Below are positions 29,337 through 42,104 of a DNA stretch of 64,000 bases, piece after piece. The position numbers were made by a program, and so were the translations under genes. Source of the DNA: Halioglobus sp. (GTDB lineage: Bacteria > Pseudomonadota > Gammaproteobacteria > Pseudomonadales > Halieaceae); the NCBI GenBank assembly GCA_002699145.1, contig PABK01000047.1, positions 39,357-103,356 on the forward strand, read 5' to 3'. The notes below the pieces were generated by a model. The model was given only the letters and a program-made list of their open reading frames with translations. It was not told where the DNA came from and did not search any database. Every line of letters starts with the position of its first letter. The stretch's first letter is position 1.

Positions 29337-29908
29337 TGGCGCAGATCAACCTGTTGCCCTGGCGTGATGAGCGCCGCCAGGAGCTGAAAAAGGAGTTCAT
29401 TGCCACGGTCGCCCTGGTGCTGGCGATGGCTGCGGGCCTGCTGCTGCTCGCCGACCGTGTCGTCGACGGCCAGATCGACCACCAGAAGGCGCGCAACCAG
29501 TACCTGGAGGAAAATATCAAGGAACTGGACAAGGCGGTGGCCGAGATCAAGGACCTGCAGAAGCGCCGCAACCAGCTGCTCGACCGCATGCGCGTGATCC
29601 AGGAACTGCAGGGCAACCGGCCGATCATCGTGCGCGTGCTCGACCAGTTGGTGCGCACGGTCCCGGACGGCGTGTTTTACCGCAGCCTGTCCACCAAGGA
29701 CAAAAAAATCACCATCAACGGTGTGGCCGAGTCGAACAACCGCGTCTCCAGCCTGATGCGGCGGCTGGACGCTTCCGACTGGCTGGCGGAGCCGAACCTG
29801 GACATGGTAGAAGCCGAGCCCACTTACGGCGACCAGGCCAACACATTCAAGCTGACCGTCAAGGTGCAGGCCCCGGCCACCGATGACGAGTCGGAAGACG
29901 AGGGATAG
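29336..29908 (+). CDS. pilN: Type IV pilus assembly protein PilN
   Basis: A 190-residue bitopic inner-membrane protein. It begins with the conserved MAQINLLPWRDERRQELKKE motif that binds PilM, followed by one membrane helix (about 22-42), a coiled coil (about 45-90) and a ferredoxin-like periplasmic domain. It forms heterodimers with PilO. It is coupled to pilM by a 1-bp overlap and lies 3 bp before pilO. Confidence 0.95.
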
Positions 29909-29911
29909 GTT

Positions 29912-30529
29912 ATGGCGCTTGAAGATTCACTGCGCTCGCTGCGCGACTTCGACATCAATGACCTGGACTTCGACAACGTCGGCTCCTGGCCGATGCCGGT
30001 CAAGGTGTTTATCTGGGTGGCCATCGTGATTGCCGTTCTCGTCGGCGGTTACTACTACCACATCGAGGATATGCAGCTGGAACTGGCGAAAGAGGAGAAA
30101 AAGGAAGAAAAACTGAAGAAGGACTTCGAGAAGAAGGCTTTCCAGGCGGCCAACCTCGACGCCTATCGCCAACAGATGGAGGAGATGGAAGAGTCCTTCG
30201 GCGCGCTGGTCAGCCAGTTGCCCAGCGATACCGAGGTGCCCGGACTGCTCGAGGATATCACCAACAAGGGGCTGCTCAACGGCCTGGAGATCGCATCGAT
30301 CAACCTGAAGAAAGAGCGCGCGCGGGAGTTCTATGTGGAACTGCCCATCGCCATATCCGCCTCGGGTTCCTACCACGATCTGGGCGCGTTCATCAGCGGT
30401 ATGGCGGGGCTGCCTCGCATCGTCACCCTGCACGATTTCAATATCAAGATGAAGGGCAAGAACTCCAACAACCTGAGCATGAGCATCATCGCCAAGACCT
30501 ACCGTTACAAGGATGACGAGGACGCCTGA
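29912..30529 (+). CDS. pilO: Type IV pilus assembly protein PilO
   Basis: A 205-residue bitopic inner-membrane protein with a short cytoplasmic N-terminus, a membrane helix (about 29-49, VKVFIWVAIVIAVLVGGYYY), a strongly charged coiled coil (about 52-90) and a periplasmic domain containing ISASGSYHDLGAFISGMAGL, typical of PilO. With PilN and PilP it links the pilus platform to the PilQ secretin. Confidence 0.95.
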   Translation: MALEDSLRSLRDFDINDLDFDNVGSWPMPVKVFIWVAIVIAVLVGGYYYHIEDMQLELAKEEKKEEKLKKDFEKKAFQAANLDAYRQQMEEMEESFGALVSQLPSDTEVPGLLEDITNKGLLNGLEIASINLKKERAREFYVELPIAISASGSYHDLGAFISGMAGLPRIVTLHDFNIKMKGKNSNNLSMSIIAKTYRYKDDEDA

Positions 30530-30531
30530 AG

Positions 30532-31065
30532 ATGAAGAGTTTTCCTCGTACATTTTTTTCTGTAGTGCTTTCCGGCGCCGTCCTGGGCGGCTGTGCGGCA
30601 AAGGACTTTTCCGACCTGGACGAGTTCATGGAAGAGAAGCGCTCGCGCCCGGGCGGCATTATTTCGCCAATCCCGACCTTCAAGGCCTACGAGGCGTTTT
30701 CCTACAGCGCCACCACCCTGCGCAGTCCGTTCGATCGCCCCATTGAGGTGCGCGAAATTGCGCAGTTGCAGGCCGTCAGTGCCATCAAGCCCGACGAGAG
30801 TCGCGCCAAGGAATTTCTCGAGCAGTACACCTTCGATTCCCTGCGTATGGTCGGCACGCTGGAAAGAGGTGGCACTGCCTGGTCACTGGTCAAGGACCCG
30901 GATGGCGGAGTGCACCGGGTGAGGGTGGGCAACTACCTGGGGCGACACCACGGCAAGATCGTGGACATGACGGATACTTACCTGGCGGTGGTGGAAATCG
31001 TCAGCGATGGTACCGACGATGGATGGGTGGAACGCCCGCGCACCATAAAACTGAGTGGCATGTGA
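30532..31065 (+). CDS. pilP: Type IV pilus assembly lipoprotein PilP
   Basis: A 177-residue inner-membrane lipoprotein. The signal peptide ends in the lipobox VLGGC with lipidated C21. A disordered linker (about 25-70) is followed by the beta-sandwich HR domain (about 95-177, with SLRMVGTLERGGTAWSLV and VHRVRVGNYLGRHHGKIVD) that contacts PilQ. It lies 2 bp after pilO and 48 bp before pilQ. Confidence 0.95.
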   Translation: MKSFPRTFFSVVLSGAVLGGCAAKDFSDLDEFMEEKRSRPGGIISPIPTFKAYEAFSYSATTLRSPFDRPIEVREIAQLQAVSAIKPDESRAKEFLEQYTFDSLRMVGTLERGGTAWSLVKDPDGGVHRVRVGNYLGRHHGKIVDMTDTYLAVVEIVSDGTDDGWVERPRTIKLSGM

Positions 31066-31113
31066 GCAGCTTGCCGCCGAACAACACGAAAACAATATCT
31101 GGGGACGAAGGCC

Positions 31114-33228
31114 GTGGGGAAAGGTAGAGTGAACAAGAGCAACTGGCTGCGTGGCCTGGTCGCCGCGCTGGCGGTGAGCTGGGTATCGGGTGTGGCGCAG
31201 GCGGCGCCCACGGTGCAGGACATTGAGTTCAGCTCCCGCCCGGGCAGCAAGTTCGAGGTTCGTGTGGAATTCAACGAGCCGCCACCGGACATCAAGACCT
31301 ACTCCATCGAGAAGCCGGCGCGTATCGCCGTGGACTTCCCGGGAGCGACCAGCGACCTGGAACGCAAGCGCTTTTCCCTGCCTTACGGCAATGCGACCAA
31401 GGCGGTGGTGCTGGAATCCGGCGACCGCACGCGCCTGGTGGTTAACCTGGTCAAGCTGGTGCCCTTCGAAACCCGCGTGGAAGGCAACAATATGTTCCTG
31501 GTCGTCGGCCAGGAAGGCACAGACTACGTCAAGCAGACGACGGATCCCCACCGCGTCAATACGGCGGTAGTCGAGGTCGCCGAAGTGGTCTCGGAAATCA
31601 CCGACCTGCAATTCCAGCGTACCGGCGAGGGCGAGGGCCGCCTGACCCTGGAGTTGACCGACCCCTCGGTGGATGTGAACGTGTTCAGCGAGGCCGGTGA
31701 CGTCAAGGTCGAGTTCCTTGACACCTCCGTGCCGGAGCGCCTGATGCGCCGTTACGACGTCACGGATTTCGCCACGCCGGTGAACAGCGTTGACGTCAAT
31801 ACCACCGAACGCGGCGCGACGCTGGTGATGAAAACGACGGGTGATTTCGACTATCTCGCCTACCAGACCGACAACCAGTACGTGCTCAGCGTCAAGCCGC
31901 TGTCGAAGAAAGAGGCCGAGCGGCGGGCCAACGAGTTTACCTACGTCGGCGATCGTATCTCGCTGAACTTCCAGGACATCGAGGTGCGCGCGGTATTGCA
32001 GCTGATCGCCGATTTCACCGAGCTCAACCTCGTCGCCAGCGACACGGTGTCCGGACGCATTACCCTGCGACTGCAAAACGTGCCCTGGGACCAGGCGCTG
32101 GAACTGGTGCTGAAAACCAAGGGCCTGGACAAGCGCCAGGTGGGCAACGTGCTGATGGTGGCGCCGGCGGCCGAAATTGCCGAGCGTGAACGCCAGCAGA
32201 TCGAGGCCAACAAGCAGATCGCTGAACTCGCTCCGCTGCAGTCAGAGTTCGTGCGCATTCGCTACGCCAGCGCCAACGAGGTGGTCAAGCTGTTCAAGGC
32301 CGGTTCGGAAGAGGGCGGCAGCCTGATTTCCGACCGCGGCTCGGTGGTCGTGGACAAGCGCACCAACTCCCTGATCATCACCGACACCGCCATCAAGCTC
32401 GCCGAGATTCGCGACCTGATCGAACTGGTGGATATCCCCGTGCGCCAGGTGATGATCGAGGCGCGCATCGTCATCGCGCAGTCCGACGCCACGAAGAACC
32501 TCGGTATCGAATGGGGCGGCGGCTACCTCAACAGCAGCGGCGACGAAATCATCTCGGTGTCCGGCGACACCGACAACGTGGTCAACCTGAACAATTCGGT
32601 GGTCAACGGCACGCAGCCTTCGGTGGACTACCCCGGCGCCCTGCTGGTCGACCTCGGGGTGGCCTCCAACAGCGGTTTCGCGGTGGGCTTTACCAGCAGC
32701 GACCTGTTCCTGACCGCGGAACTCTCCGCGCTGGAGGCCGAGGGCGATGGCGAGGTCGTCTCCCAGCCGAAGGTGATTACCGGCGACAAGCAGCAGGCGT
32801 CCATCAAGTCCGGTACCGAGATTCCCTACCAGGAGTCTTCCGCCTCGGGTGAGACCACCACCTCGTTCAAGGACGCGGTGCTGGCCCTGGACGTGACACC
32901 GAACATCACGCCGGACGACCGCATCATGCTCGACCTGCAGATCAACCAGGACTCGGTGGGCGAACTGGTGCCCTCGGGCCGCGGCGGCTTCATTCCCTCC
33001 ATCGACACCACGGAGATCAACACCCAGGTGCTGGTGGGCAACGGTGAAACCGTGGTGCTCGGCGGGGTGTTCCAGACCGAGGAGATCGAGGCGGTGAACA
33101 AGGTGCCGTTCTTCGGCGATATCCCCTATATCGGGGCGTTTTTCCGCAGCGAGTCGAACTCCTACACCAAGACCGAGACGCTGATTTTCATCACGCCGCG
33201 GATTCTCGCCGACACCCTGCTGGACTAA
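31114..33228 (+). CDS. pilQ: Type IV pilus secretin PilQ
   Basis: An outer-membrane secretin of about 700 residues that forms the pilus exit channel. It has a signal peptide ending SGVAQA, AMIN-type peptidoglycan-binding regions (about 30-270), an STN/N0 domain with ISLNFQDIEVRAVLQLIADF near 282, an N1 domain, and the secretin core from about 440 to the C-terminus with VPFFGDIPYIGAFFR. The start is GTG at 31114 or, equally plausible, GTG 15 bp later at 31129, which has a GAAAGG site 4 bp upstream; the second gives a standard MNKSNWLRG signal peptide. It ends the pilMNOPQ operon and is followed by aroK. Confidence 0.94.
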   Translation: MGKGRVNKSNWLRGLVAALAVSWVSGVAQAAPTVQDIEFSSRPGSKFEVRVEFNEPPPDIKTYSIEKPARIAVDFPGATSDLERKRFSLPYGNATKAVVLESGDRTRLVVNLVKLVPFETRVEGNNMFLVVGQEGTDYVKQTTDPHRVNTAVVEVAEVVSEITDLQFQRTGEGEGRLTLELTDPSVDVNVFSEAGDVKVEFLDTSVPERLMRRYDVTDFATPVNSVDVNTTERGATLVMKTTGDFDYLAYQTDNQYVLSVKPLSKKEAERRANEFTYVGDRISLNFQDIEVRAVLQLIADFTELNLVASDTVSGRITLRLQNVPWDQALELVLKTKGLDKRQVGNVLMVAPAAEIAERERQQIEANKQIAELAPLQSEFVRIRYASANEVVKLFKAGSEEGGSLISDRGSVVVDKRTNSLIITDTAIKLAEIRDLIELVDIPVRQVMIEARIVIAQSDATKNLGIEWGGGYLNSSGDEIISVSGDTDNVVNLNNSVVNGTQPSVDYPGALLVDLGVASNSGFAVGFTSSDLFLTAELSALEAEGDGEVVSQPKVITGDKQQASIKSGTEIPYQESSASGETTTSFKDAVLALDVTPNITPDDRIMLDLQINQDSVGELVPSGRGGFIPSIDTTEINTQVLVGNGETVVLGGVFQTEEIEAVNKVPFFGDIPYIGAFFRSESNSYTKTETLIFITPRILADTLLD

Positions 33229-33246
33229 GAGGCCTGTCTGCCCGGC

Positions 33247-33768
33247 ATGCCGTCCCTGCATAGAGTCTTTCTTGTCGGCCCCATGGGGGCCGGCAAGACC
33301 ACCATTGGCAAGCACCTGGCCCAGCATCTCAAGCTGGGCTTCGCCGATACCGATAGCGAGATCGAGGCCCGTACCGGGGCCGATATCCCGTGGATTTTCG
33401 ATGTCGAGGGCGAGGAGGGTTTCCGCGACCGCGAGCAACAGGTGGTCGAGGAAATGACCGGCTGGGACGACATGGTCCTGGCCACCGGCGGCGGCGTGGT
33501 GCTGCGCCCGGAAAACCGGCGTGTTCTGGGCAGCCGCGGCTTCGTCGTCTACCTCTATGCCACCGTCGATGAACAGGTGCGCCGCACCCGGCGCGACCGC
33601 AAGCGGCCGCTGCTGCAGACCGGCGACCCGGAGCAGACCCTGCGGGAACTCATGGCGGTGCGCGACCCGTTGTACCGCGAGATCGCCGACCATATCATCG
33701 AGACCGACCAGTGCTCGCCGCGCACGGTGGCGCAACGCCTGGTGCGCGAGTTGACGTCCCTGGGGTAG
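33247..33768 (+). CDS. aroK: Shikimate kinase
   Basis: A 173-residue P-loop kinase that phosphorylates shikimate in the aromatic amino acid pathway. Walker A is [16 protein letters not shown] near 12-27, the substrate-binding Asp lies in [13 protein letters not shown] near 35-47, and the lid and adenine-binding region [13 protein letters not shown] near 115. It begins 18 bp after pilQ, the pilQ-aroK-aroB order widespread in gammaproteobacteria. Confidence 0.96.
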   Translation: MPSLHRVFLVGPMGAGKTTIGKHLAQHLKLGFADTDSEIEARTGADIPWIFDVEGEEGFRDREQQVVEEMTGWDDMVLATGGGVVLRPENRRVLGSRGFVVYLYATVDEQVRRTRRDRKRPLLQTGDPEQTLRELMAVRDPLYREIADHIIETDQCSPRTVAQRLVRELTSLG

Positions 33769-33852
33769 CCGGCCCCCCATTCCCGTTGCGCCGGTACTCA
33801 CTGTTGCGACCGGTAATGCAGTAAACTACACGGCCCAACGCAAGGAACCGCC

Positions 33853-34929
33853 GTGTCAGTACTCATGCACACCCTCCACGTCGAGCTGGGCGAGCGCAGC
33901 TACCCGGTGTATATCGGCCGGCAGTTGCTGGCCGACCCGGCGCTGTACGCCGACTGCGTGGGCGCGCAGGTGGTCATCGTCAGCAACGAGACCGTGGCGC
34001 CGCTGTACGTGGACCGTGTGCGCGCGGGGCTGGGCGAGCGGCAGCTTGTCACCGAGGTGGTGCTGCCGGACGGCGAGCAGTACAAGACCCTGGATACGCT
34101 GGCGACGGTATTCGACCGGGTGCTGGCCGAGCGCCACAATCGCGGCACGACCTTTGTCGCCGTGGGCGGCGGGGTGGTCGGCGACATCACCGGCTTTGCC
34201 GCGGCCTGCTACCAGCGCGGGGTAGATTTCGTGCAGGTGCCCACCACCCTGCTGGCCCAGGTGGACTCCTCGGTCGGCGGCAAGACCGGGGTCAACCACC
34301 CGCTGGGCAAGAACATGATCGGCGCGTTTCACCAGCCGCGCGCCGTGCTCATCGATATCGATACCCTGCAATCCCTGCCGCGGCGCGAGTTTTCCGCCGG
34401 CATGGCGGAGGTGGTGAAGTACGGCCTGATTGCCGACGAGCCGTTTTACCGCTGGCTGCAGGAGCACATGCCCAAGCTGCTGGCGCGCGAGGAGGCGGCG
34501 CTGGCTGAGGCCATCGAGCGCAGTTGCGCCACCAAGGCCGCGGTTGTGGCGGCCGACGAACGCGAGGGCGGGCTGCGCGCCATCCTCAACCTCGGCCACA
34601 CTTTCGGCCACGCCATCGAGACGGCACAGGGCTATGGCCAGTGGCTGCACGGCGAGGCCGTGGCCACCGGGATGTTGCTGGCGCTGCAGATGTCCGCGCG
34701 TCGCGGTAATATCGATGAGCGGGAGGTGCAGGGCCTGCGCGAGATGCTGCGCGACATGCACCTGCCCACCGAGGCCCCCGAATCGATGAGCGCGGAACAG
34801 TTCATCGACCTCATGGGCCGCGACAAGAAAGTTGTCGACGGACGCCTGCGCCTGGTGCTGTTGCGCGGCATGGGCGATGCCGTGGTGGTTGACGATGTGA
34901 CCGAAAAAGAGCTTGCGGCACTGCTGTAG
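33853..34929 (+). CDS. aroB: 3-dehydroquinate synthase
   Basis: A 358-residue NAD- and zinc-dependent enzyme that cyclises DAHP to 3-dehydroquinate. NAD-binding GGGVVGDITGFAAACYQRG lies near 103-121 and the catalytic/zinc region VDSSVGGKTGVNHPLGKNMI near 137-156, with metal ligands in NLGHTFGHAIE near 247-257. The GTG start has an AAGGA site 6 bp upstream; an ATG four codons in is less well placed. In Pseudomonas a SPOR-domain (DamX-like) gene separates aroB from gltB; here that gene is absent and only 141 bp intervene. Confidence 0.95.
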   Translation: MSVLMHTLHVELGERSYPVYIGRQLLADPALYADCVGAQVVIVSNETVAPLYVDRVRAGLGERQLVTEVVLPDGEQYKTLDTLATVFDRVLAERHNRGTTFVAVGGGVVGDITGFAAACYQRGVDFVQVPTTLLAQVDSSVGGKTGVNHPLGKNMIGAFHQPRAVLIDIDTLQSLPRREFSAGMAEVVKYGLIADEPFYRWLQEHMPKLLAREEAALAEAIERSCATKAAVVAADEREGGLRAILNLGHTFGHAIETAQGYGQWLHGEAVATGMLLALQMSARRGNIDEREVQGLREMLRDMHLPTEAPESMSAEQFIDLMGRDKKVVDGRLRLVLLRGMGDAVVVDDVTEKELAALL

Positions 34930-34956
34930 GCGTGCATGGCGGCGCGGGGGCCGCGT

Positions 34957-34985
34957 TTGTCCCCCCCTGACCTTGCGTGTAAAAT
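34957..34985 (+). promoter_or_regulatory. Candidate sigma70 promoter for gltBD
   Basis: TTGTCC (34957-34962), a 17-bp spacer and TAAAAT (34980-34985), leaving a leader of about 79 nt before the gltB ATG. The gap after aroB and the good spacing suggest gltB starts its own transcript. Confidence 0.55.
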
Positions 34986-35070
34986 AGGCTCCCTTTTTGC
35001 CCCGGCGCCGGCGTAGCGCCCGGGTCGCCCGCTGTAACATATTGTTTTTCTGTGGAAATTTGGACTTTCT

Positions 35071-38000
35071 ATGAGCGCAGGCCTTTACAGACCTGAAGAT
35101 GTTCGTGACAACTGCGGATTCGGTCTGATCGCGCACACTTCCGGGCAGGCGAGTCATCGCCTGTTGCAGACCGCTATCGAGTCGCTGACCTGTATGACCC
35201 ACCGCGGTGCTATCGCCGCCGATGGCAAGACCGGGGACGGTTGCGGCCTGCTGTTGCAGATGCCCGACCAGTTCATGCGCACCCAGGCGCAGGAGTGCTT
35301 CGGCGCGGAGCTCGGCGACAACTACGGTGTCGGGCAGATCTTCCTGAGTGTGGACGATGAGCGCGCCGCCGCGGCGCGCGCCGGCACCGAACAGGCCCTG
35401 ACCGACCAGGGCCTGCAGGTACTCGGCTGGCGCGTCGTGCCCACGGACAGGGAGGTCTGCGGCGAGATCGCCCTGGCCAGCCTGCCGCGTATCGAGCAGG
35501 TGTTCGTGGACGCCGCGGGCCTGTCGGAGCAGGACCTGAGCACGCGGCTGTTCGTCGCCCGGCGCAAGGCGGAAATGGCCAACGAGCAGGACGAGGACTT
35601 TTATATCTGTAGCCTGTCCGGGCGGGTCATCGCCTACAAGGGCCTGGTCATGCCGGTGGACCTGCCGCGCTTCTACCACGACCTGGACGACGAGCGCATG
35701 GCGACCGCCATCTGCGTCTTCCACCAGCGTTTTTCCACCAACACCATGCCGCGCTGGCCCCTGGCGCAACCCTTCCGGCTGCTGGCCCACAACGGCGAGA
35801 TCAACACCATCGAGGGCAATCGCAACTGGGCGGACGCGCGCACCGCGCGCATCGAGACGCCGTCGCTGCCCAACATCCAGGACATCGCGCCGCTGGTCAA
35901 CCGCACCGGCTCGGACTCCTCCAGCCTGGACAACATGCTCGACGTGCTGCTCACCGGCGGCGTCGACCTGCCGCGGGCGCTGCGCATGCTGGTGCCGCCG
36001 GCCTGGCAGAATATCGATTCCATGGACCCGGACCTGCGCGCCTTCTACGAGTACCAGGCCATGCACATGGAGCCCTGGGACGGTCCCGCGGGCATCGTGC
36101 TCACCGACGGGCGCTACGCGGTGTGCCTGCTGGACCGCAACGGCCTGCGGCCGGCGCGCTGGGTGCAGACCGACGACGGCTTCATCACCCTGGCCTCGGA
36201 GATCGGCACCCACGGCTACCGCAACGCCGAGGTCGTGGCCAAGGGCCGGGTCGGTCCCGGGCAGATACTCATGGTCGACACGCACACCGGTGAGTTGCTG
36301 CAGACCAGCGACATCGACCAGCGCCTCAAGTCCCGCCACCCCTACAAGCAGTGGCTGCGCGAAAACGCCCAGCGCATCGAGGGCACCTTCGGCGGTGAAC
36401 TGGCGCCGAAGATAGAGCCCAGCCAGCTCGATACCTACATGAAAATGTTCCAGGTCAGCTTCGAGGAACGCGACCAGGTGCTGCGACCGCTGGCGGAGTC
36501 GGGCAACGAGGCAGTGGGGTCCATGGGCGACGACACGCCGATGGCGGTACTGTCGCGTCGCGAGCGTTCGCTGTACGACTACTTCCGGCAGAAATTCGCG
36601 CAGGTCACCAACCCGCCTATCGACCCGCTGCGTGAAACCATCGTCATGTCCCTGGAGACGGACCTGGGCGGCGAGAAAAACATCTTCGGCGAGGGACCCG
36701 AATACGCGCGGCGTGTCAGCATGACCTCGCCGGTGCTGTCCCAGGGCAAGTTCAATACCCTGTTGCAGCTGGACCGGCCGGGTTTTGTCGTCTCGCGCAT
36801 CGACTGTACCTTCCGCCCCGCCGAAAAGTCGCTGCGCGAGGCGGTGGAAGCGGTGGCCCGCGCCGCGGAACAGGCGGTGCGCGATGGCGCCACCATCCTC
36901 ATCCTGTCCGACCGCGCCATCGAGCCCGACTCCCTGCCGGTACACAGCCTGCTGGCCACCGGGGCCGTGCACCATCACCTGATTCGCCAGGGCCTGCGTA
37001 TCGACGCCAACGTGGTGGTGGAAACCGCCAGCGCGCGCGACCCGCACCAGGTCGCCTGCCTGCTCGGCTTCGGCGCCACCGCGGTGTATCCCTACCTTGC
37101 CTACAGTGTGCTGGAAGACCTGATCCGCAGCGGCGAGGTGCTCGGTGAGCCCAGCGCCTGCTACAAGAACTACCGCAAGGGCATCAACAAGGGCCTGCTC
37201 AAGATCATGTCCAAGATGGGCATCTCCGCGGTCAGTTCCTACCGCGGCGCGCAGTTGTTCGAGGCGGTGGGCCTGGCGCGCGAGGTGGTCGACCTGGCGT
37301 TTTGCGGCGTCGCCTCGCGCATCGAGGGCGCCGGCTTCGCCGACCTGGAGCGCGAGCTGGTGACACTGGGCAAGCGCGCGTGGTCCCCGCGCAAGCTGAT
37401 CGAACAGGGCGGCCTGCTGAAGTACGTACACGGCCACGAGTACCACGCGTTCAATCCCGACGTGGTGATGAGCCTGCAACAGGCTGTCGCCAGTGGGCAG
37501 TACAGCGACTACCAGCGCTACGCGCTGCTGGTCAACGAGCGCCCGGTGGCCACGCTGCGCGACCTGTTGCGGCCGCGGGAGGCGGCCGCGCCGCTGCCGC
37601 TGGACGAGGTCGAAGCGGTGGAATCCATCCTGCCGCGTTTCGATTCCGCCGGTATGTCCCTGGGCGCGCTCAGCCCGGAGGCGCACCAGGCGCTTGCCGC
37701 GGCGATGAACCGTATCGGCGCCCGCTCCAATTCCGGCGAGGGCGGCGAGGACCCGGAACGTTTCGGCACCGAACGCGTGTCCAAGATCAAGCAGATCGCC
37801 TCCGGGCGGTTCGGCGTGACGCCCCACTACCTGGTCAACGCCGAAGTGCTGCAAATCAAGATCGCCCAGGGCGCCAAGCCGGGTGAGGGCGGCCAGCTCC
37901 CGGGCGGCAAGGTCAACGACCTGATCGCCCGGCTGCGCTGTTCGGTGCCGGGGGTGACGCTGATATCACCGCCGCCGCACCACGATATCTATTCCATTGA

Positions 38001-39513
38001 GGACCTGGCGCAGCTGATTTTCGACCTCAAGCAGGTCAATCCCGAGGCGCTGGTCTCGGTGAAACTGGTTTCCGAGCCCGGCGTGGGCACCATCGCCGCG
38101 GGTGTGGCCAAGGCCTACGCCGACCTGATCACCATCTCCGGTTACGACGGCGGTACGGCGGCCAGCCCGCTGACCTCCATCCGCTACGCCGGCTCGCCCT
38201 TCGAGCTGGGGCTGGCCGAGGTGCAGCAGACACTACGCGGCAACGGCCTGCGCGGCAACATCCGTCTGCAGGCGGACGGCGGCATGAAGACCGGGTTGGA
38301 CGTGATAAAGGCGGCGATACTCGGCGCCGAGAGTTTTGGTTTCGGCACCGCACCGATGGTGGCGCTGGGCTGCAAGTACCTGCGTATCTGCCACCTGAAC
38401 AACTGCGCCACCGGTGTCGCCACCCAGAACGAGGAACTGCGCGAGGACCATTTCAACGGCACCGTGGACATGGTGGTGAATTTCTTCACCTTCATCGCCA
38501 CGGAGGTGCGCGAGTGGCTGGCGCGGCTGGGCGTGCGTTCGCTGGAGGAGCTGATCGGCCGCACCGACCTGCTGGAGGGCCTGCCCGGCACGACGGAAAA
38601 ACAGGCGGGCCTGGACCTCAGTCCCATCCTGTACAAGGACGCGGCCTTCGAGGGGCAGCCGGAATTCTGCCAGGTGCTGTCCAATACGCCCTTCGACAAG
38701 GGAGAAAAAGCCGAGGCGATGGTTGCCGCCTGCCTGGACGCCATCGAAAACCGGCGCGGCGGGGAGTTCGAGTTCGAGGTCACCAACTGCGACCGCTCCA
38801 TCGGTGCGCGCCTGTCCGGTGAAATCGCCCGGCGCTACGGCAACCATGACATGGAGTCCGACCCAATCGTCCTGCGCCTGCGCGGTACCGCGGGGCAGAG
38901 CTTCGGTGTGTGGAACGCCGGCGGCCTGCACATGTACCTCGAGGGCGACTCGAACGACTACGTGGGCAAGGGCATGGCCGGCGGCAAACTGGTGGTGCAC
39001 CCGCCGGCGGATTCGCGTTACCTCTCCCAGGAAACGCCCATCATTGGCAATACCTGCCTGTACGGCGCCACCGGCGGACGCCTGTTCGCCGCCGGTATCG
39101 CCGGAGAGCGTTTCGCCGTGCGCAACAGCGGCGCCCACGCGGTGGTCGAGGGCGCCGGGGATCACTGCTGTGAGTACATGACCGGCGGTAACATCACGGT
39201 GCTGGGCACCACGGGGGTGAATTTCGGCGCCGGGATGACTGGCGGTTTCGCCTACGTGTTGGACCAGGACCGCAGTTTCATCGACAAGTACAACAGCGAA
39301 CTGGTGGAGATCCACCGGGTAAACCCCGAGTACATGGAACCCTACCGCAATCACCTGCGTGCCAATATCAAGGAGTTCGTGGAGGAGACCGGTTCGGCCT
39401 GGGGCCGCGAACTGCTCGAGCGCTTCGAAGATTACGTGGGCCGCTTTTGGCTGGTGAAGCCCAAGGCCGCCGACCTGGACCGGCTGCTGTCGCGGCTGCG
39501 CAACACCGATTGA
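35071..39513 (+). CDS. gltB: Glutamate synthase (NADPH) large chain
   Basis: A 1480-residue enzyme that moves the amide of glutamine to 2-oxoglutarate, making two glutamates. It begins [19 protein letters not shown]; Cys15 is the class II glutamine amidotransferase nucleophile, freed by removal of a 14-residue leader. A central domain (about 450-770), an FMN-binding synthase domain (about 810-1190) with the 3Fe-4S cysteines in [15 protein letters not shown], and a C-terminal GXGXG beta-helix domain (about 1230-1470) follow. It is followed 33 bp later by gltD. Confidence 0.97.
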   Translation: MSAGLYRPEDVRDNCGFGLIAHTSGQASHRLLQTAIESLTCMTHRGAIAADGKTGDGCGLLLQMPDQFMRTQAQECFGAELGDNYGVGQIFLSVDDERAAAARAGTEQALTDQGLQVLGWRVVPTDREVCGEIALASLPRIEQVFVDAAGLSEQDLSTRLFVARRKAEMANEQDEDFYICSLSGRVIAYKGLVMPVDLPRFYHDLDDERMATAICVFHQRFSTNTMPRWPLAQPFRLLAHNGEINTIEGNRNWADARTARIETPSLPNIQDIAPLVNRTGSDSSSLDNMLDVLLTGGVDLPRALRMLVPPAWQNIDSMDPDLRAFYEYQAMHMEPWDGPAGIVLTDGRYAVCLLDRNGLRPARWVQTDDGFITLASEIGTHGYRNAEVVAKGRVGPGQILMVDTHTGELLQTSDIDQRLKSRHPYKQWLRENAQRIEGTFGGELAPKIEPSQLDTYMKMFQVSFEERDQVLRPLAESGNEAVGSMGDDTPMAVLSRRERSLYDYFRQKFAQVTNPPIDPLRETIVMSLETDLGGEKNIFGEGPEYARRVSMTSPVLSQGKFNTLLQLDRPGFVVSRIDCTFRPAEKSLREAVEAVARAAEQAVRDGATILILSDRAIEPDSLPVHSLLATGAVHHHLIRQGLRIDANVVVETASARDPHQVACLLGFGATAVYPYLAYSVLEDLIRSGEVLGEPSACYKNYRKGINKGLLKIMSKMGISAVSSYRGAQLFEAVGLAREVVDLAFCGVASRIEGAGFADLERELVTLGKRAWSPRKLIEQGGLLKYVHGHEYHAFNPDVVMSLQQAVASGQYSDYQRYALLVNERPVATLRDLLRPREAAAPLPLDEVEAVESILPRFDSAGMSLGALSPEAHQALAAAMNRIGARSNSGEGGEDPERFGTERVSKIKQIASGRFGVTPHYLVNAEVLQIKIAQGAKPGEGGQLPGGKVNDLIARLRCSVPGVTLISPPPHHDIYSIEDLAQLIFDLKQVNPEALVSVKLVSEPGVGTIAAGVAKAYADLITISGYDGGTAASPLTSIRYAGSPFELGLAEVQQTLRGNGLRGNIRLQADGGMKTGLDVIKAAILGAESFGFGTAPMVALGCKYLRICHLNNCATGVATQNEELREDHFNGTVDMVVNFFTFIATEVREWLARLGVRSLEELIGRTDLLEGLPGTTEKQAGLDLSPILYKDAAFEGQPEFCQVLSNTPFDKGEKAEAMVAACLDAIENRRGGEFEFEVTNCDRSIGARLSGEIARRYGNHDMESDPIVLRLRGTAGQSFGVWNAGGLHMYLEGDSNDYVGKGMAGGKLVVHPPADSRYLSQETPIIGNTCLYGATGGRLFAAGIAGERFAVRNSGAHAVVEGAGDHCCEYMTGGNITVLGTTGVNFGAGMTGGFAYVLDQDRSFIDKYNSELVEIHRVNPEYMEPYRNHLRANIKEFVEETGSAWGRELLERFEDYVGRFWLVKPKAADLDRLLSRLRNTD

Positions 39514-40968
<1,455 letters not shown>

Positions 40969-40969
40969 T

Positions 40970-42040
40970 ATGTCGGAACTGCGCAACGACCGTTTCCTGC
41001 GCGCCCTGCTGCGCCAGCCGGTAGACCGCACGCCCGTGTGGATGATGCGCCAGGCCGGGCGTTACCTGCCCGAGTACCGCGCCACCCGCGCCGAGGCCGG
41101 CTCCTTCCTGGACCTGTGCAAGAACGCCGAGCTGGCCTGCGAGGTGACTCTGCAGCCCCTGCGCCGCTACCCCATGGACGCCGCGATCCTGTTCTCCGAC
41201 ATCCTCACCGTGCCCGACGCACTGGGCCTGGGGCTGTACTTCGAGGAGGGCGAGGGCCCGCGTTTCCGCAAAACCGTGCGCAGTGAACAGGATCTCGCCG
41301 GCCTGGCCAGCATCCGCGCGGAAGACGACCTCGGCTACGTGATGAACGCGGTGTCGACGATTCGCCGCGCACTGGGCGGCAGTGTCCCCCTGATCGGGTT
41401 CTCCGGCAGCCCCTGGACCCTCGCCACCTACATGGTGGAAGGCGGGTCATCGAAGGATTTCGCGCACACCAAGCGCATGGCCTACGACCAGCCGCAGCTG
41501 ATGCACGACCTGCTGTCGTTGCTGGCGGACGCGGTGACCGACTACCTCGCCGCGCAAGTGCGTGCCGGCGCCCAGGCCCTGCAGATTTTCGACACCTGGG
41601 GCGGCGCGCTCAGCGCGGCCGGCTACCGCGAGTTTTCCCTGCGCTACATGCGCCGCATCATCGAGGGACTGCCGCGCGAGGCCGACGGCCGCGAGGTGCC
41701 GGTGATCGTGTTCACCAAGGGCGGCGGCCAGTGGCTGGAGGCGATTGCCGACAGCGGCGCCGACGCCGTGGGGATCGACTGGACCACCGATATCGCCGCC
41801 GCGCGCGCGCGCGTCGGTGAGCGTGTCGCGCTGCAGGGCAACATGGACCCGGCCATGCTGTATGCCTCGCCGGCGCGTATCCGCGAGGAGGTCGCCACCA
41901 TTCTCGAGGGTTTTGGCCACGGCGATGGCCACGTGTTCAATCTTGGCCACGGGATCACCCCGGGCGTCGACCCGGACCACGTCACTGCCTTCGTCGACGC
42001 CGTGCAGGAATTCTCGCCGCAGTACCACCGCCCGGCCTGA
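40970..42040 (+). CDS. hemE: Uroporphyrinogen decarboxylase
   Basis: A 356-residue enzyme that decarboxylates uroporphyrinogen III to coproporphyrinogen III in heme synthesis. The N-terminal [18 protein letters not shown] near 19-36 is the substrate-binding signature, [13 protein letters not shown] with the catalytic Asp lies near 77-89, and [17 protein letters not shown] near 142-158. I chose the ATG at 40970 ([14 protein letters not shown]), one base after the gltD stop; an in-frame extension would lie wholly inside gltD. It faces the convergent cysE gene. Confidence 0.96.
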   Translation: MSELRNDRFLRALLRQPVDRTPVWMMRQAGRYLPEYRATRAEAGSFLDLCKNAELACEVTLQPLRRYPMDAAILFSDILTVPDALGLGLYFEEGEGPRFRKTVRSEQDLAGLASIRAEDDLGYVMNAVSTIRRALGGSVPLIGFSGSPWTLATYMVEGGSSKDFAHTKRMAYDQPQLMHDLLSLLADAVTDYLAAQVRAGAQALQIFDTWGGALSAAGYREFSLRYMRRIIEGLPREADGREVPVIVFTKGGGQWLEAIADSGADAVGIDWTTDIAAARARVGERVALQGNMDPAMLYASPARIREEVATILEGFGHGDGHVFNLGHGITPGVDPDHVTAFVDAVQEFSPQYHRPA

Positions 42041-42043
42041 GCA

Positions 42044-42078
42044 GCGCGCAGTCGCTGCGCGCCGGGGAACATCCCCGG
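42044..42078. terminator. Paired hairpins between convergent hemE and cysE
   Basis: GCGCGCAG and CTGCGCGC form an 8-bp stem with a 3-nt loop (42044-42062); directly after it CCGGGG and CCCCGG form a second stem (42062-42078). The 64-bp convergent gap suggests a two-way terminator, but neither side has a clear T run. Confidence 0.4.
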
Positions 42079-42104
42079 ATGGAGCGATGGGCGGGAGTGC
42101 GTCC

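Noticed and set aside
33786..33827. A promoter in the aroK-aroB gap (TTGCGA with TAAACT)
   Set aside because: The spacing between the boxes is 12 bp, too short for sigma70.
33856..37854. A 1332-codon open frame antisense to aroB and gltB
   Set aside because: It lies wholly opposite two well-recognised genes; its Gln/His/Arg/Ala-rich composition is the usual antisense shadow in high-GC DNA and shows no domain.
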